Source: Ditylenchus dipsaci
Lineage: Eukaryota > Nematoda > Chromadorea > Rhabditida > Anguinidae
Reading direction: 5' to 3'
DNA length: 64,000 nt
NCBI GenBank assembly: GCA_004194705.1
Contig: SADC01001330.1
Coordinates: forward strand, 992,001 to 1,056,000
The translations under genes and the position numbers were made by a program. Within the stretch, counting starts at the first letter, position 1; every line of letters begins with the position of its first letter. Below are positions 10,545 to 21,881 of the stretch, in pieces. The notes below the pieces were generated by a model. That model searched no databases, had not been told where the DNA came from, and saw only the letters and a list, made by a program, of their open reading frames with translations.

Positions 10545-10757
10545 ATACACATTGGGACTCGATACGCCAACTCGATAAAGTTGCGACTCGATACGCCAAC
10601 TCGATACAGTTGCGACTCGATACGCCAACTCGATACAGTTGCGACTCGATACGCCAACTCGATACAGTTGCGACTCGATACACCAACTCGATACAGTTGC
10701 GACTCGATACGCCAACTCGATACAGTTACGACTCGAAACGCCAACTCGATACAGGGG
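10545..10757 (+). repeat. 29-bp minisatellite ACTCGATACGCCAACTCGAT
   Basis: Seven near-identical tandem copies of a 29-base unit (beginning ACTCGATACGCCAACTCGAT, ending ACAGTTGCG). 29 is not a multiple of three, so the unit runs through all three frames. It borders DNA with hAT transposase remains (11764-12413), but no inverted second array was found. Confidence 0.9.
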
Positions 10758-10885
10758 TCTCGAGTTTGACCTACGTCGAGTGTTATAGTCACGTTTTGTG
10801 GTAGCAAAGTCCTCTTGTTATTTATTATATTTGTATAAATAAAAGCCTGATAGTCTTTACTTCACGTGTTCAGGTATTAATCAGC

Positions 10886-11143
10886 ATGGACAGAGTCGTA
10901 CTTGTGCACACGCAGCGTATAGGAGCGCGAACTGCACCCATAACTTATACTGATGATGGCAGAGGATGCTATGTATGGACAAAGACAGAAAGAACGTCAA
11001 CGAAAAATAGAATCGAACAAGGCTATTTCCGTTGCTCTGGATGTCAAGCCAGGAATGAATCGAGTGCCAACAAATCCAAAGTGGCGTCTCTGAAGTTCAA
11101 TATAATGTTAAAAATTTTTAAATCTACAGGCAGAAAAAAATAG
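10886..11143 (+). CDS. Possible FLYWCH-like zinc-finger exon of a hAT-region element
   Basis: An open frame from ATG 10886 contains TYTDDGRGCYVWTKTE and, later, GYFRCSGCQARNESS. The aromatic residues followed by CSGCQA recall FLYWCH-type zinc fingers, but a C-terminal HxH pair was not found. It lies about 620 bases before the hAT transposase C-terminal exons, with a tandem array between. It may be the DNA-binding N-terminus of the same decayed element. Confidence 0.3.
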   Translation: MDRVVLVHTQRIGARTAPITYTDDGRGCYVWTKTERTSTKNRIEQGYFRCSGCQARNESSANKSKVASLKFNIMLKIFKSTGRKK

Positions 11144-11266
11144 AAAAAGAGAAATCTGCGGGCAAAAACGGATATTCTACGCCCATTTAAAACCTACAGG
11201 CAAAAAAATACGCGATGGCCAAAAACGAATATTATGCGGACAACAAAATATTATCCAGAAAGAATA

Positions 11267-11689
11267 CGATTTGCACCAAAAAGAATTCGATTTGCACCAA
11301 AAAGAATTTAATTTGCACCAAAAAGAATACTATTTGCACCAAAAAGAATTCAATTTGCACCAAAAAGAAAATTATTTGCACCAAAAACAATTCAATTTGC
11401 ACCACGGCGATTTGCACCAAAATAAAATCTTTTTGCACCAAAAAAGATCATATTTGCACCAAAAAGAATTCAATTTGCACCAAAAAGAAAATTATTTGCA
11501 CCAAAAAAATTCAATTTGCACCACGGCGATTTGCACCAAAATAAAATCTTTTTGCACCAAAAAAGATCATATTTGCACCAAAAAAGATTCAATTTGCACC
11601 AAAAAAGAGCTTTTTTGCACCAAATTTTTTCGCACCAAAATAAAATCTTTTTGCACCAAAATAAAATTTTTTTGCACCAGAAAAAATCC
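11267..11689 (+). repeat. TTTGCACCAAAAAGAAT minisatellite
   Basis: About 25 units of 16-18 bases (TTTGCACCAAAAAGAATT and variants with AAAATAAAATC). A higher-order repeat is visible: the block around 11400-11460 recurs around 11515-11580. Open frames exist on both strands because the unit lacks stops; they are not genes. Confidence 0.9.
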
Positions 11690-11763
11690 ATATCCAATGT
11701 GTTTACAAAAACACCAATGCAGAAGTTTTTGTATCTAATGAACAAGCAGTACACGGTATGCTT

Positions 11764-12413
11764 CAAGTTTTCACCTATATTTTACTTCATGAATCTCTCA
11801 GCTTCCAAAGAGTAACTCGACCTCTTGATCCATCGACTTCTAATGCTTTGAATGATGCTGAACTCAGGATGGCCGCTGAATGGATAAATCAAATGGTGTT
11901 TTAGTTGCGTTTGTTATTCTCTTTAGCACTGTTTTTTAGCTCCCTAGCTGCCCAGAAGTCACGAATCAAGAAAACCGGCCAAATGATTCAAATGTTACAC
12001 TTGAAGTCCTTATCGACAACATGAAGCAGAGGCAGCAAGAAACGTCTAGAAGGCCCACAAGTCACTCAAAGTCGTGGATTATGAGAGCTCTGCGAAATGT
12101 TCGGGTAGCAGAAGTTGATGCTGTTTCCTACTGGTCAACTAGAATAAACACGGTTTGCTCAAATAACATACAATATATAGGTTAATCAAGGTTATTTTTC
12201 TAGGAATTTCATACTCTTGCAGCGTTCGCATTAGAAGTCTTGAGTGTTCCCGCGACGAGTGCGCCCATAGAACGAATTTTTTCACTGGCCGGCCTTTCAA
12301 CCAAAGGAGTCAAGAATCGAACTGAGTTTGAGCTGTTGCATGCAAAATTGACTGTTTCTTGTAACGCATTTGACTACATGTTTGGTCACAAAGAAAAACT
12401 TTTTTTAGTGTAA
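11764..12413 (+). pseudogene. hAT transposase, C-terminal exons
   Basis: Exons 11764-11895, 11940-12152 and 12204-12413 are in consistent phase to a stop. The last exon holds the hAT dimerisation signature LSVPATSAPIERIFSLAG and then KGVKNRTEFELL and LTVSCNAFDYM. In hAT transposases this region forms the C-terminal dimer interface. The N-terminal catalytic domain with the first DDE acidic residues is not present. The upstream DNA is a minisatellite, so this is a 5'-truncated element. The exact start of the first exon is uncertain. Confidence 0.8.
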
Positions 12414-13290
12414 TATTTTTTTTTGCATGTGTATACTCATTCGAAAGCTCTTTCAATGGCGGAGGACCTTTCGCAATCAGATTTAAAGATTGCTGTGTAA
12501 AAAATTGAGATTTTGCCCTTTGAGAGTGAAAAGTGGTGGTTTTCAGGGTTAATCTTATGAGTGCTCATTTGGTCACAAAGAAAAACTATTTTAGTGTAAT
12601 ATTTTAATTTGCATGTTTATACTCATATGAAAGCTCTTTTAATCGCGGAGGACCTTTCGCAATTAAATTCAATAATTAATGTGAAAAAATTGAGGTTCTG
12701 CCCTGTGAAAGTGAAAAGTGGATTTATATTTGTTTTTTTTTTTCAAGTGCAATCACAATTTTTTTTTAATTCGCACATTTTTTGAACATTGTGGGGCAGT
12801 TGTTGTCAGAAGAATTGTCGCTTTATTACAATTGATAATTAATTTCCGTAACTATGATGATGATGAATTTAGTGTTATGGCTAACAAGATGGATATGTCA
12901 AATTTCGCTCCGTTTTATGACGAGTATGGGTATCTCAGTAAGAATATTTAACTATTGATTTTGAAAGCTAAACGCAAAGCCTAAAGCAGAAATCGGTTTT
13001 GCTTTTTGTCCTAAATAGGGCTGAAAGCCAAAGCGAGATTTGGCTTTTGGTTATGCGTTTGGCTTTGGCTTTTCTAATCTCTATATAGTATTTGGGACGG
13101 GGAACGTCTGTCGCCAATTTGAGTACATGTTTGGTCACAAAGGAAAACTTTTTTCAGTGTAATATTTTTATCTGCATGTTTATACTCATTTGAAAGCTCT
13201 TTCAATGGCGGAGGACCTTTTGCAATTAGATTTAAAGATTACTGTGAAAAAATAGAGATTTTGCCCTTTAAAAATGGATTTATATATTTT
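12378..13290 (+). repeat. Three copies of a hAT 3' segment
   Basis: The segment TTTGGTCACAAAGAAAAACT through TTTTGCCCTTTGAGAG occurs at about 12378-12540, 12570-12722 and 13119-13275. The first copy overlaps the end of the hAT coding region, so the other two are duplicates of the element's 3' end. An AT-rich spacer with the TTTGGCTTTTGG motif lies between copies two and three. Confidence 0.75.
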
Positions 13291-13595
13291 TTCTTTTCAA
13301 ATGCAATCACAATTTTTTTTTAAATTCGCGCATTTTTTAAATCTCATAGTTTTCAAAAAGATTGTTCTCAAATTCAAATTTTGAATGAATTAGGCGCCGA
13401 TAGGCGCCTAAAGACCCTAGTTTTGAAATAACCGGAACCGAAAACCGGGTTTGAAAAAACCGATTTTTTTTAAGCGACCGATCTCAAATAAACCGACAGA
13501 ATCCTTCCCTGATTTCCACCCTCATAATTTTTTGCTTTCAGTTGACTTCGTTTATTCTACAATAGAAAACCCAAGCTCCCTTCGTCGCTAACAAT

Positions 13596-14109
13596 ATGGC
13601 TCGCACTTAGCAAACAACGCACAAGACTGTTGGTGGAAAAACTTCCTCGAATCAGACTGCTCGCAAGACTGTTGCTGGCAAGTCTCCTCGCAAAGCTCTC
13701 GCTACCAAGCATGCGCCTTGATCTTCGGCTGGTGTGGACTCAAGAGGCCTCATCGCTATCGTCCGGGAACCGTTGCTCTACGTGAGATTCGCCGCTACCA
13801 AAAGTCGACCGATCTGCTTATCCGTAAGCTGCCCTACCAGCGTTTGGTCCGCGAAATCGCTCAGGAATACAAGACAGATCTTCGATTCCAGTAAGTAATT
13901 TTTGTGATCGAAAAATTTTATTAGCGTGAACCATTCTTTTTGTTCAGATCTTCTGCAATGGTGGCTGTCCAGGAGGCGGCTGAAACTTATCTGGCGGGTC
14001 TGTTCGAAGACACGAATCTCTGCGACATTCATGCTAAGCGATCATGCCGAAAGTTACGATCATGCCGAAAGACATTATGCTGGCTCGTCGAATCCGTGGA
14101 GAGAAGTGA
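13596..14109 (+). pseudogene. Histone H3 variant pseudogene, unit 1
   Basis: Homologous to the intact gene at 53150-53880, with the same intron position. Lesions: the Lys4 codon is TAG, a Gly codon is TGA further on, the alanine/glycine stretch has lost two bases, and a 13-base segment ATCATGCCGAAAG is duplicated in exon 2 and shifts the frame. The C-terminal part of exon 1 ([20 protein letters not shown]) is conserved. The duplicated tail block is already present, so it predates the triplication. The second block reads TARKT, keeping Arg where the other copies have His. The intron is only about 56 bases because it lacks the MITE of units 2 and 3. Confidence 0.9.
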
Positions 14110-14119
14110 AGTTCGTCGT

Positions 14120-15350
14120 TAGTTGTTACTATCATCTTTGTTCTGTACACCAAAAGTCCTTCTAAGGGCCATCATTTTGTCCTCATTCTGTATTTCGTTG
14201 TTGCAATAAAGGTTCCTCTTTGATATTTGACTACTGTGGTCTCTAATCCCTTTTACGGAATTAATTCCTGAATTGGTCTGTGTATATACGGTCTCGTATG
14301 CTGCAGATCTAATTAACCTACTTATAAAAACTTCTTCGTCGCTTGTTTTTATGGTTGGTTGATTTATGAGAGATACTGGGATTTCTCCCGAAAATCATTT
14401 TTCCCAAAAGTATAATTTTCCCGAAAAGTTCGTTTCCCCGAAAAAACAGTTTCGGATCGATTCAGGCGATTTTGACCCTCTCCCTTCATACTGCTGTAAG
14501 TACGGTACCCGAAGATGTTGTCCAAAAATTGTTTTGTTTAAAGGCCGTTTCTTCCAAAAACTGTTTGTGCATACAGCTTACCGTATTTCTTCTAATTAAT
14601 AGGCCCTCTTATTAAACCGGTCCCTCTACTTCGAGGACCCATATCTCAGACCATTTCCTCGAAAGTATCGTTTTCCCAAAAAAAGCAGTTTCGGACCGAT
14701 TTGGGCGATTGTGACCCTCTCCCCTACATACTGCCGTAAGTACGAAGGGTTTTTTGGATGAAATGTCGCGTAACCTGTAAGTACCCTTTCTTAGGCCTTA
14801 GGCTATGAAAGAGTAGGCCAGCGTATGTTAGGCGGAAGCCTCACACGTGTGTCTTCTCTTCATCGCCCCCTTTGTCTTTACTCTATTTTTAAAACTTATG
14901 AAGGTGGACATATTTTGGAATCAATGATAGGTGGTTTGTACCTTTATCATATTCAAGATCAATCGTCTCCTTTTTATTGAGTAGAAATTCTCAAGGAATC
15001 TTCTATTTGCGGGAATAATCATCCAAGGGATCAATAGTCAAGTATCGGGCGCAAAAGACTTGGTTGAATCCCCTGTGTGCACAAAATTACCGGTCAGATA
15101 AAGATAAGCGAGACTCTTGAATAAAGAAGCATACATATGCTCTTTTTGGCTTATTAAGATATTTTCGGGGAAAAGAACTTTTCGATGAGACGAACTTTTC
15201 GGGGAAATGATACGTACCCGATTTTTGAGATGAGATCAAAGTTTTTTCTTTCGAAAGTTAGTCACTGCTGAGACTCCGTATGACTTGACTTGGTTGAATT
15301 GTGATAAATGTGTTATTTATTTACATCATCAAATGAACCAGGGAACTTTC
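14120..15350. other. Non-coding DNA between H3 pseudogene and membrane-protein gene
   Basis: Contains the H3 3' flank with AATAAA near 14206, a one-ended pogo-type motif CCGTATTTCTTCTAATTAAT at 14582 and two related passages with TTTCGGACCGATTTGGGCGA (near 14450 and 14690). AKR exons 4 and 3, which follow H3 in units 2 and 3, are absent. Confidence 0.5.
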
Positions 15351-15354
15351 AGCC

Positions 15355-16037
15355 ATGTTTCTCGCAATCAGCTACATAATCTTCGTTCTTCTGGGAAGTT
15401 TTGTGTTCAGAGTTCGATTGTGTGGGGTTGAGATAGGGTAAGGTTCAAAAGTCTTTATTCAAAAAATTATAATTTTTATTTTTTAGAGACAAAGCAATCT
15501 TTCTGACAACAGTCATATCAATGAATCTTATCATGATGGTCCCTGAAATAATTCGTTGGCTAGGAGAAGAAATGTGTGTCGAAGTGATTCGCAATGCAGT
15601 GGGGCTCTATGCTGCACAAAGTTATGCCGAATTAGTTCCCATCGCCGTCTTTCTATCAAGATTCCTAATCATCTGTTGTGCAATCTTCGTGACTGTCTGT
15701 GTGCGCAAAGAAGCAAATGTAATATGTGCCGATCTTGTCATCAACCTTTGCGGAATTGCTGCTTGTCTCTTTGAGTGCATCTCAAACCACTTAGTAATTT
15801 GAAACTTCTTTTCGACTACTTTTCTGTTTTTCAGCATGAAGTTCGAAAGAGGCAAAATGCCAAAACTAGTCAACAGGTAAGCATTAGCATTGAACTTACC
15901 TTTATTAGAATTTGTTGTGTTTCATATCATTTCTTAACTGCATGGCGCATATCTTTCATAATCTTTAAAGAGAGGGTGCATGTTGCTTGGGATTTTGGAC
16001 AATTGTTATTTTGTTTTCTTAGTCGCATTTTGACTGA
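15355..16037 (+). CDS. Small multi-pass membrane protein
   Basis: Exons 15355-15437, 15487-15793 and 15835-15876 join in phase to 144 residues. A possible terminal exon 16023-16037 adds four residues and a stop. The ATG follows acceptor CTTTCAG by two bases, which fits spliced-leader trans-splicing. Hydrophobic segments are residues 1-21 (FLAISYIIFVLLGSFVF), 31-52, 76-101 (IAVFLSRFLIICCAIFVTVC) and 107-128, so four membrane passes are likely, with a basic C-terminal tail (HEVRKRQNAK). I do not recognise the family. The proposed terminal exon lies inside an inverted repeat, so the 3' end is uncertain. Confidence 0.55.
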
Positions 16038-16620
16038 TAGTTGCTCATCTGTTAATACATCCCTTGGCCAACCTTTTACGCAGAATCCAAAAATGCTATC
16101 CGAATTAAAATATCTTTCGAAAAATCTCAAAAACATAAACGCTGACCAAATCATTCATGCCGTATTTCCCTCACATACCTTTTTAAGGTTCTTGTGTTAT
16201 GGCTTTTCGTTTTGAGTTTTTTAAGATAGTTATTAGGAAACATACCACTCGAAAAATAGTTTACTGTCTTTTCTACCGTCTCAGCAGTAAGTTGTATACT
16301 AGCTGTCCGGAAAAAGTAACCAAAATAGAATGACAGCAGCATGATTTCGAATAGAAAAAGGGCACGATGAAATATGAATGTTTTGGTGAATTCTTATGTT
16401 TTTCATGAGATTTTTCAATATATATATTGATTCTGATAATATTTTCGGAATCTGCGTAAAAAGTTGACATAGGGATTTATTAAAAGATGACCCATTATCA
16501 ATAAAAAGTAGTTTTAAGAAAAGAAAACAACAATGGTCAAAAATCCCCACGCAACATGCACCCTCCCCCTTTTTTAAAAATACGGCACATTGGCTAACGA
16601 ACAGCATTTATGTGGCAACT
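15925..16620. repeat. Diverged inverted duplication of about 280 bp
   Basis: The left arm (about 15950-16200) and right arm (about 16330-16560) align when one is inverted. For example GCAGAATCCAAAAATGCTAT pairs with a similar ACGCAGATTCCGAAAATATT passage in the right arm. Divergence is high (estimated by eye), so this is an old foldback insertion or inverted duplication. The membrane-protein gene's 3' end falls within it. Confidence 0.6.
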
Positions 16621-17374
16621 CATTCAAAGCTGTCGATTTAACTTTAAAAAATCCCTGAAAAGCCGCACATATATTTTAGAACTTACACATAACGGCATTT
16701 ACAAGATTCTCACAATGAAGGTCGATTTTCAAAGTGGTTGAGGTTTTCTCGTTCAGAAGTTTTTAACATCTTTTCATTTTGTGAAAATATTTCATCTTTT
16801 TCTTGAGCTCGTTTCACCAAAAATTAAATGATGCTCCATTAGCAAAATCGAAGCTAAAAAGTTAGAATTCGAATAACGACTTTCGACTTTGACATCCCGA
16901 TTCCTGCTTCTTACATCTATTCTGATTGAGCCTCTAAGGATGCAGTGTATATTTTTCTATTTTGAAAAACTCGCTGTAAAAGTATCTCAAATTATTTAAT
17001 CTTAAGGTCTACTGTTGATTGATTGACAAGAAAGAAGTCGAAAATAATATTGCATATTAAAGTTGCACATCACTTTTAATTTGGTTTTTAACAACCAAAT
17101 TTTAGTTTTGTGACACAGATAGATTCGTGTATAACGAATGTATTTGCATATTATTAATCGAAACCTTTTTTTGCCAATACCATAGTTGTACGACCAATGC
17201 GTCTGCGCGCAAAAATTTCAGAAAAAGTAGGGCATCAGTGCCGAAAAAACTTATTTAAATTTGAGCTCGTGCTAGTGCCTGTGTTGAACTCGTCACCTAG
17301 ATTTTCGGCCGGAAAGCTATGTTTGGATCTTGCCGCTGTAAAAAGAGACAAATTTAATTGTGTAATTTTTCATA
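16621..17374. other. AT-rich spacer, no gene seen
   Basis: No open frame with a family pattern, no obvious inverted repeat and no RNA gene were recognised. A few TTTCAG motifs occur by chance frequency. Confidence 0.4.
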
Positions 17375-17566
17375 ATGCCACTTCCCGTCCATATTTTGAC
17401 AGAACTCGTCGGTTTTATCAAATACAATGATTGCCTCCAGCTAATGACTGTTTCTAAAACTATCTACTCATGTTCAAGAGCACAAATGGCCATTAAAGAA
17501 GAAGCGGTCAGTTGCAATGTGTCTGCCGAAGATTATTTAATTCTAAAATATTCACCTTTTTTTTAA
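17375..17566 (+). CDS. F-box domain exon
   Basis: The frame from ATG 17375 begins PLPVHILTELVGFIKYNDC and LQLMTVSKTIYSCSRA. This has the conserved Leu-Pro and spaced hydrophobics of an F-box, which recruits SKP1 in SCF ubiquitin ligases. It stops after 63 residues; a GTCAGT donor at about 17505 may end the coding exon earlier and lead to unseen exons. No substrate-binding repeat is visible within it. Confidence 0.5.
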   Translation: MPLPVHILTELVGFIKYNDCLQLMTVSKTIYSCSRAQMAIKEEAVSCNVSAEDYLILKYSPFF

Positions 17567-17813
17567 TTTACCGTTCTACAGTATTTTCTCCGATTAGCTT
17601 TGTGGAAAAAAAATTGTATGATTGATCTATATTATCTTCAAAAAATCAGATTTTTGATATTCCACGTGTATTTCTGAAAACTGCAAAATGCCTCAAATAA
17701 TTTCTGTTGGCAAAAAAGCCCTAACTGATCAAGTTATTGGAGAAAATACTGTAGTCGACTTCCAGAAAAACCAGAAAAATGTCATTTTCAGAGATAATAT
17801 GTTTTTAATTTAG

Positions 17814-18020
17814 ATGGAAACTGCCATTGAGCAACTTAAAGCAGAGGTGGCGGATTTGAAGAAAGAAAATAACAAGCTCAGACGAGGCAGACCAGTCCAG
17901 AGCGCAACTTTTGAAATGTTAAAGAATGTGTGTTTTTGGTTCGTATTCAGTGTGGGAGCCTGTTGTGTTGCTTATTTGGCTATTGGAGGCATATTGTCGC
18001 TGTATAAGGGTGAACACTAG
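17814..18020 (+). CDS. Short coiled-coil and membrane-anchor protein
   Basis: 68 residues from ATG 17814, directly behind an acceptor-like TTTAATTTAG. Residues 1-25 (IEQLKAEVADLKKENNKLRR) form a clear heptad coiled coil. Residues 36-61 (VCFWFVFSVGACCVAYLAIG) are a single transmembrane helix, followed by a short tail. This layout fits a tail-anchored or type II protein. It could be the last exon of the F-box gene starting at 17375, but a splice path was not demonstrated. Confidence 0.45.
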   Translation: METAIEQLKAEVADLKKENNKLRRGRPVQSATFEMLKNVCFWFVFSVGACCVAYLAIGGILSLYKGEH

Positions 18021-18029
18021 AATAAATTA

Positions 18030-18560
18030 TTCATCGTAATTGTAGGCCATGGATGTTTCAGACTGTCATCTTGACTTGTAAATTCGATTGTCTTTTGACT
18101 CCACAAGGCAGATATATTCCGGTAGCGCCGGATTTCGGTGTTGTTTCGAAACTGACGTTTTTTGCATTTTGAATGAACATAGTGATTTACAACCGTATAC
18201 TGAAAATGATGCCAGGATGCAGAGCTACATTTAGAGTTTAAGTTTGTGAATAGTACTGCAAATGAAAATTTCAAAAAAGCACGTTCGTTTCAAAATAATA
18301 CCGAAAAGTTCCTGGACAGTCCTGGGTAGGGTATCATGCAATCGGATATCATTGGATATTTTTCAAAATTTGGCTGTAACTAGGCATTATCTTTATCTGT
18401 GTATTATGGCTTACATGAAAGCTCAGAATTTTAGCTATATTTTAGTATCTGAAAAATGTTACTTGTAGATAAAAGTGAGAAAATATCTATCAAACCAGTC
18501 AAAGAAAAAACCCCGAAACGATCGATTCTCGTAAATTTAGCAGGTCTTAGCCTGTAAGCA
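18030..18560. other. Spacer before repeated unit 2
   Basis: No coding exon identified. From about 18575 the sequence CTCATTATGCTCGGCTCATA matches the left part of units 1 and 3, marking the start of unit 2. Confidence 0.45.
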
Positions 18561-18722
18561 TGCTCCAAATGTTGGGTAATCTTCTCATTATGCTCGGCTC
18601 ATATTTGTAAAAAAGCCGTAGTCTTGCGCGCTTTAATGACTAAGCACAATAAGTTAAAAGCAGTAAATTTAGCAATAAAGATAGAGTTTATCGAATTGTG
18701 AAAGCAATTATATTTTCTCACC

Positions 18723-19297
18723 GGCTAAATTTCGGTATTCACACCCCAGTCAACTTCGGTGTACACACCCCAGTCAACTTCGGTATACACACCCCAGTCA
18801 ACTTCGGTATACACACCCCAGTCAAAAATCAGCTTGGGGGACCAAGGCAATTTTATTTTTTATAAAAAAAATTTAAACTTTTTCATAAATTTTGTTTAAA
18901 AAAAGTGAAATTTTGGCGCTACTGGCTTATACCCCCCCCCCCCCCAAAAACAGCTACTTTCTTATACCCCCCCCAATCCTCGGACCTACTGGCTTAGACC
19001 TACCCCACCCCTCCCCCCCCAAAAATCAAGTTTTTTCAGAGTGTCTGAAAATCATTTTTAAGTAATAATTTTGTCGTAAAAAGGCTAGAAAAGCAATTTA
19101 AAAGGGCCAGTAGCGTCGAAATTTTTCTGTAATAAAAATTAAATTTTTTTGTGAAATTTATGAAAAAGTTTAAAATTTTTATATAAAAATAAAATTACCT
19201 TGGTCCGCCAAGCTGATTTTTGACTGGGGTGTGTATACCGAAGTTGACTGGGGTGTGTATACCGAAGTTGACTGGGTGTGAATACCGAAATTGCTCC
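18723..19297. mobile_element. 575-bp foldback in unit 2, 9-bp duplication
   Basis: Ends GG(CTA)AATTTCGGTATTCACACCC are inverted at either side. The 9-bp duplication TTTCTCACC is at 18714-18722 and 19298-19306. Units 1 and 3 have the uninterrupted sequence, so the insertion postdates the duplication. Subterminal tandem copies of ACACCCCAGTCAACTTCGGT are present. A GGCGCTACT MITE (18915-19117) is nested inside. Confidence 0.85.
18915..19117. mobile_element. Nested hAT-type MITE, GGCGCTACTG
   Basis: Ends GGCGCTACTGGCTTATACC and inverted GACGCTACTGGCCC. The 8-bp duplication GAAATTTT is at 18907-18914 and 19118-19125. Long poly-C tracts lie inside. It sits within the 18723-19297 element. Confidence 0.8.
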
Positions 19298-21127
19298 TTT
19301 CTCACCATCTACTTTTTCTATTCCTTGGCTGTGTTCAAAACAAAAATTGCATTGATCTAAAGCCAGCTGGAACTGAATATTAATTGTTCGGAGGCCTGCT
19401 GCATCCATTAATATTCTGCTTCCTTAAACACGTTGATTCACTACTATTTCAATGAGATTTTATTCGCCAGAAACAAAATTACTGTCAAAGTATTACAAAA
19501 ATTTAAAATAAGGCACTATTAGATGGCAAAAGTTTGCAAACACAACCATTTGAAAAAAGTGGAATTTTTGGATTTTCTGGACTCTTGTATTTTCACTTGA
19601 CCAACCAGCCAGTGGTGCGGATGTAATGCTGGTCTTTGTCGATGGAGTTGAGCTTTTGAATGTCCTCCTGGCTGAGTTTGATGTCCAAGCACTTGAAGTT
19701 GGTGCGAATGCGCTCTGGATCCACCGACTTGGGCACAACTCCTACGCCTTGGCAAGTGGCAAAAGACAACAGGATAAGCTGGAAGTTATGGGATTTTCAA
19801 TTTATATAAAAAACTATTTTTTGCACCTGTGGTGTAGTGTTGTGTTTTTCGACCTAAAATAAAAAAATCTGGTTGAGAATGTCAATGAGATCTCAATCTC
19901 ATCCCAGCCCATCACTGATAATATCTACATATCTTACCAGCTCGATGATCACAGGGTCTCCAATCAAGTCGGGATTTTGGCGACCAAGTGAAGAGAACGC
20001 CTGAAACATTTAGTATGTTTAGACGGAAAAATTCAGTAAATGGAAAAAAGGACTAGTTTATAGTATGGTTGAATTCAGTCGGTTAACCGAAAACCCGGTT
20101 TTTCGGCAAACAAGCGAAAACCGAAAATCGGTTTCAAAAAAACCAGGAACACCAAAAACCGGGTTTAGCAAAATACCGGTTCATTTACGACAAAGATTAA
20201 CCGAAAATCAGGTGCAGGTCGGTTAACCGACCGAAAATTTTTGAAATAACCGGAACCGAAAACCGTCTTTGAAAAAACTGGTATTTAAACCGATCGATCC
20301 AAAAAACCGGCCGAATATAACTCGAGTTTATAGGGTTGCTATCTGTAGCTTCAATGCCACCTGGATTCGTGTGTTTTTATCCATTTTTGCTTTTTTGGCG
20401 AATTCAGATAAAAGTTGGCGAAAGATATTATCTAAATATAGTTATGGTTTAGCTTAAGCCCATCTTGTCAGTTTAGAACCTTTTATTAGAAACACAGCTG
20501 GCCAACCACTTTTCTCCCAAGGTGCCGGTTTATCTAGAGTGCTTGTTTATCGAGAGTGGACTCTATTACAACACATGAAATAAAGTAATATGGACATAGA
20601 CTATAGTATGGACATATAAACTGTTGAGCGCCGAGCAAAGAAAACCCAAATATCTTTTTCTCCTTCTTGGGGTTAATTTCTTTCTCGTCTAGGATTTCTC
20701 GCTCGGCTTTCATTCACTTTTCTCGGTTCTTAAAGGGCATGCCCGTGCGTTGAGGCGCGAACCAGCGGTTTTTTTCGAATTTTTTGGATCGTCCCATTTT
20801 TCACTCGTTCTGCGTCAAATCTGATACAGTCGACTCTTGATTTAAGGACACCCCCAAAAGTTCGTTCCCCAGCTGGGTCCGACACTTTTTTAGCTCGATT
20901 TTCGAAGCTTTTTTAAAATTCTGTTTTGACAGTCTGGTAGTAAATATCGCAAGGATGGGCAGGAGTAAGATGCGGCAAATCACATTGCGACAAATCAAAT
21001 TGCGACAAAATCAGATTGCGACAATTCAAATTGCGGCAAAATGAAATTCCGACAATTCAAATTGCGACAATTCAAATTGCGGCAAAATCAAATTGCGACA
21101 ATTCAAATGGCTGTAACTAAAAACACA

Positions 21128-21881
21128 CACCAAAATACTGATTTCCCCCAGTAAATTTATTTTTTCCCCCAGTAAATTTGAATTTCAAACAAAATACTGA
21201 TTTCCCCCAGTAAATTACTGATTTCCCTCAGTAAATTACTGATTTCCCCCAGTAAATTTTGCGGGAATTTGAATTTTCAGGTCAGAAAATACCTTCAACT
21301 GGTCAGAATCCCACCCCAGAGTGGCCAGAAGTCCCTGAAAGTTGGTTTTTTGGGGGTTTACTAAAGGGGGGTAAACTTTTTGCGAAAAATCGATTGAGCG
21401 GATCAAATTTCGGGTCCGATGGGCTCAATTGCTCAGGATTCCACCCTTAACCATTCTCAACTATCTTAAACCAACCTAAGCACTGATTTAGGGTAGTTAG
21501 ATACTGGTCTGGAGCATTTTGGGATGGTTTAGGGTGGTTTAAGATGATTGAGAATGGTTAAGGGTGGAATCCTGAGCAATTGAGCCCATCGGACCCGAAA
21601 TTTGATCCGCTCAATCGATTTTTCGCAAAAAGTTTACCCCCCCCCTTTAGTAAACCCCAAAAAACCAACTTTCAGGGACTTCTGGCCACTCTGGGGTGGG
21701 ATTCTGACCAGTTGAAGGTATTTTCTGACCTGAAAATTCAAATTCCCGCAAAATTTACTGGGGGAAATCAGTAATTTACTGAGGGAAATCAGTAATTTAC
21801 TGGGGGAAATCAGTATTTTGTTTGAAATTCAAATTTACTGGGGGAAAAATAAATTTACTGGGGGAAATCAGTATTTTGGTG
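21128..21881. mobile_element. Level-4 palindromic element, CACCAAAATACTGATTTCCC
   Basis: Arms at 21128-21490 and 21515-21881 mirror each other. They carry tandem CCCCCAGTAAATTACTGATTT units followed by the same core palindrome as the element at 4921-5815 (TAGATACTGGTCTGGAGC at the centre). Two families thus share a core, with different terminal modules. Confidence 0.75.

Noticed and set aside
10545..11689. Regular direct repeats resembling a CRISPR array
   Set aside because: The 29- and 17-base units abut without unique spacers, vary by point changes, and lie in a eukaryotic intron-bearing region with transposase remains. They are minisatellites.
11215..11815. Long open frames reading ICTKKNSICTKK or LHQKEFNLHQKE
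   Set aside because: They are translations of the TTTGCACCAAAAAGAAT minisatellite in three frames, with no start context or splice continuity.
19493..19862. Open frames antisense to AKR exon 7 (for example [20 protein letters not shown]) and the serine-rich ones on the same strand, also at 40695-41079
   Set aside because: The minus frame with [15 protein letters not shown] is the real coding frame; the others are shadows of this conserved exon in alternate frames.
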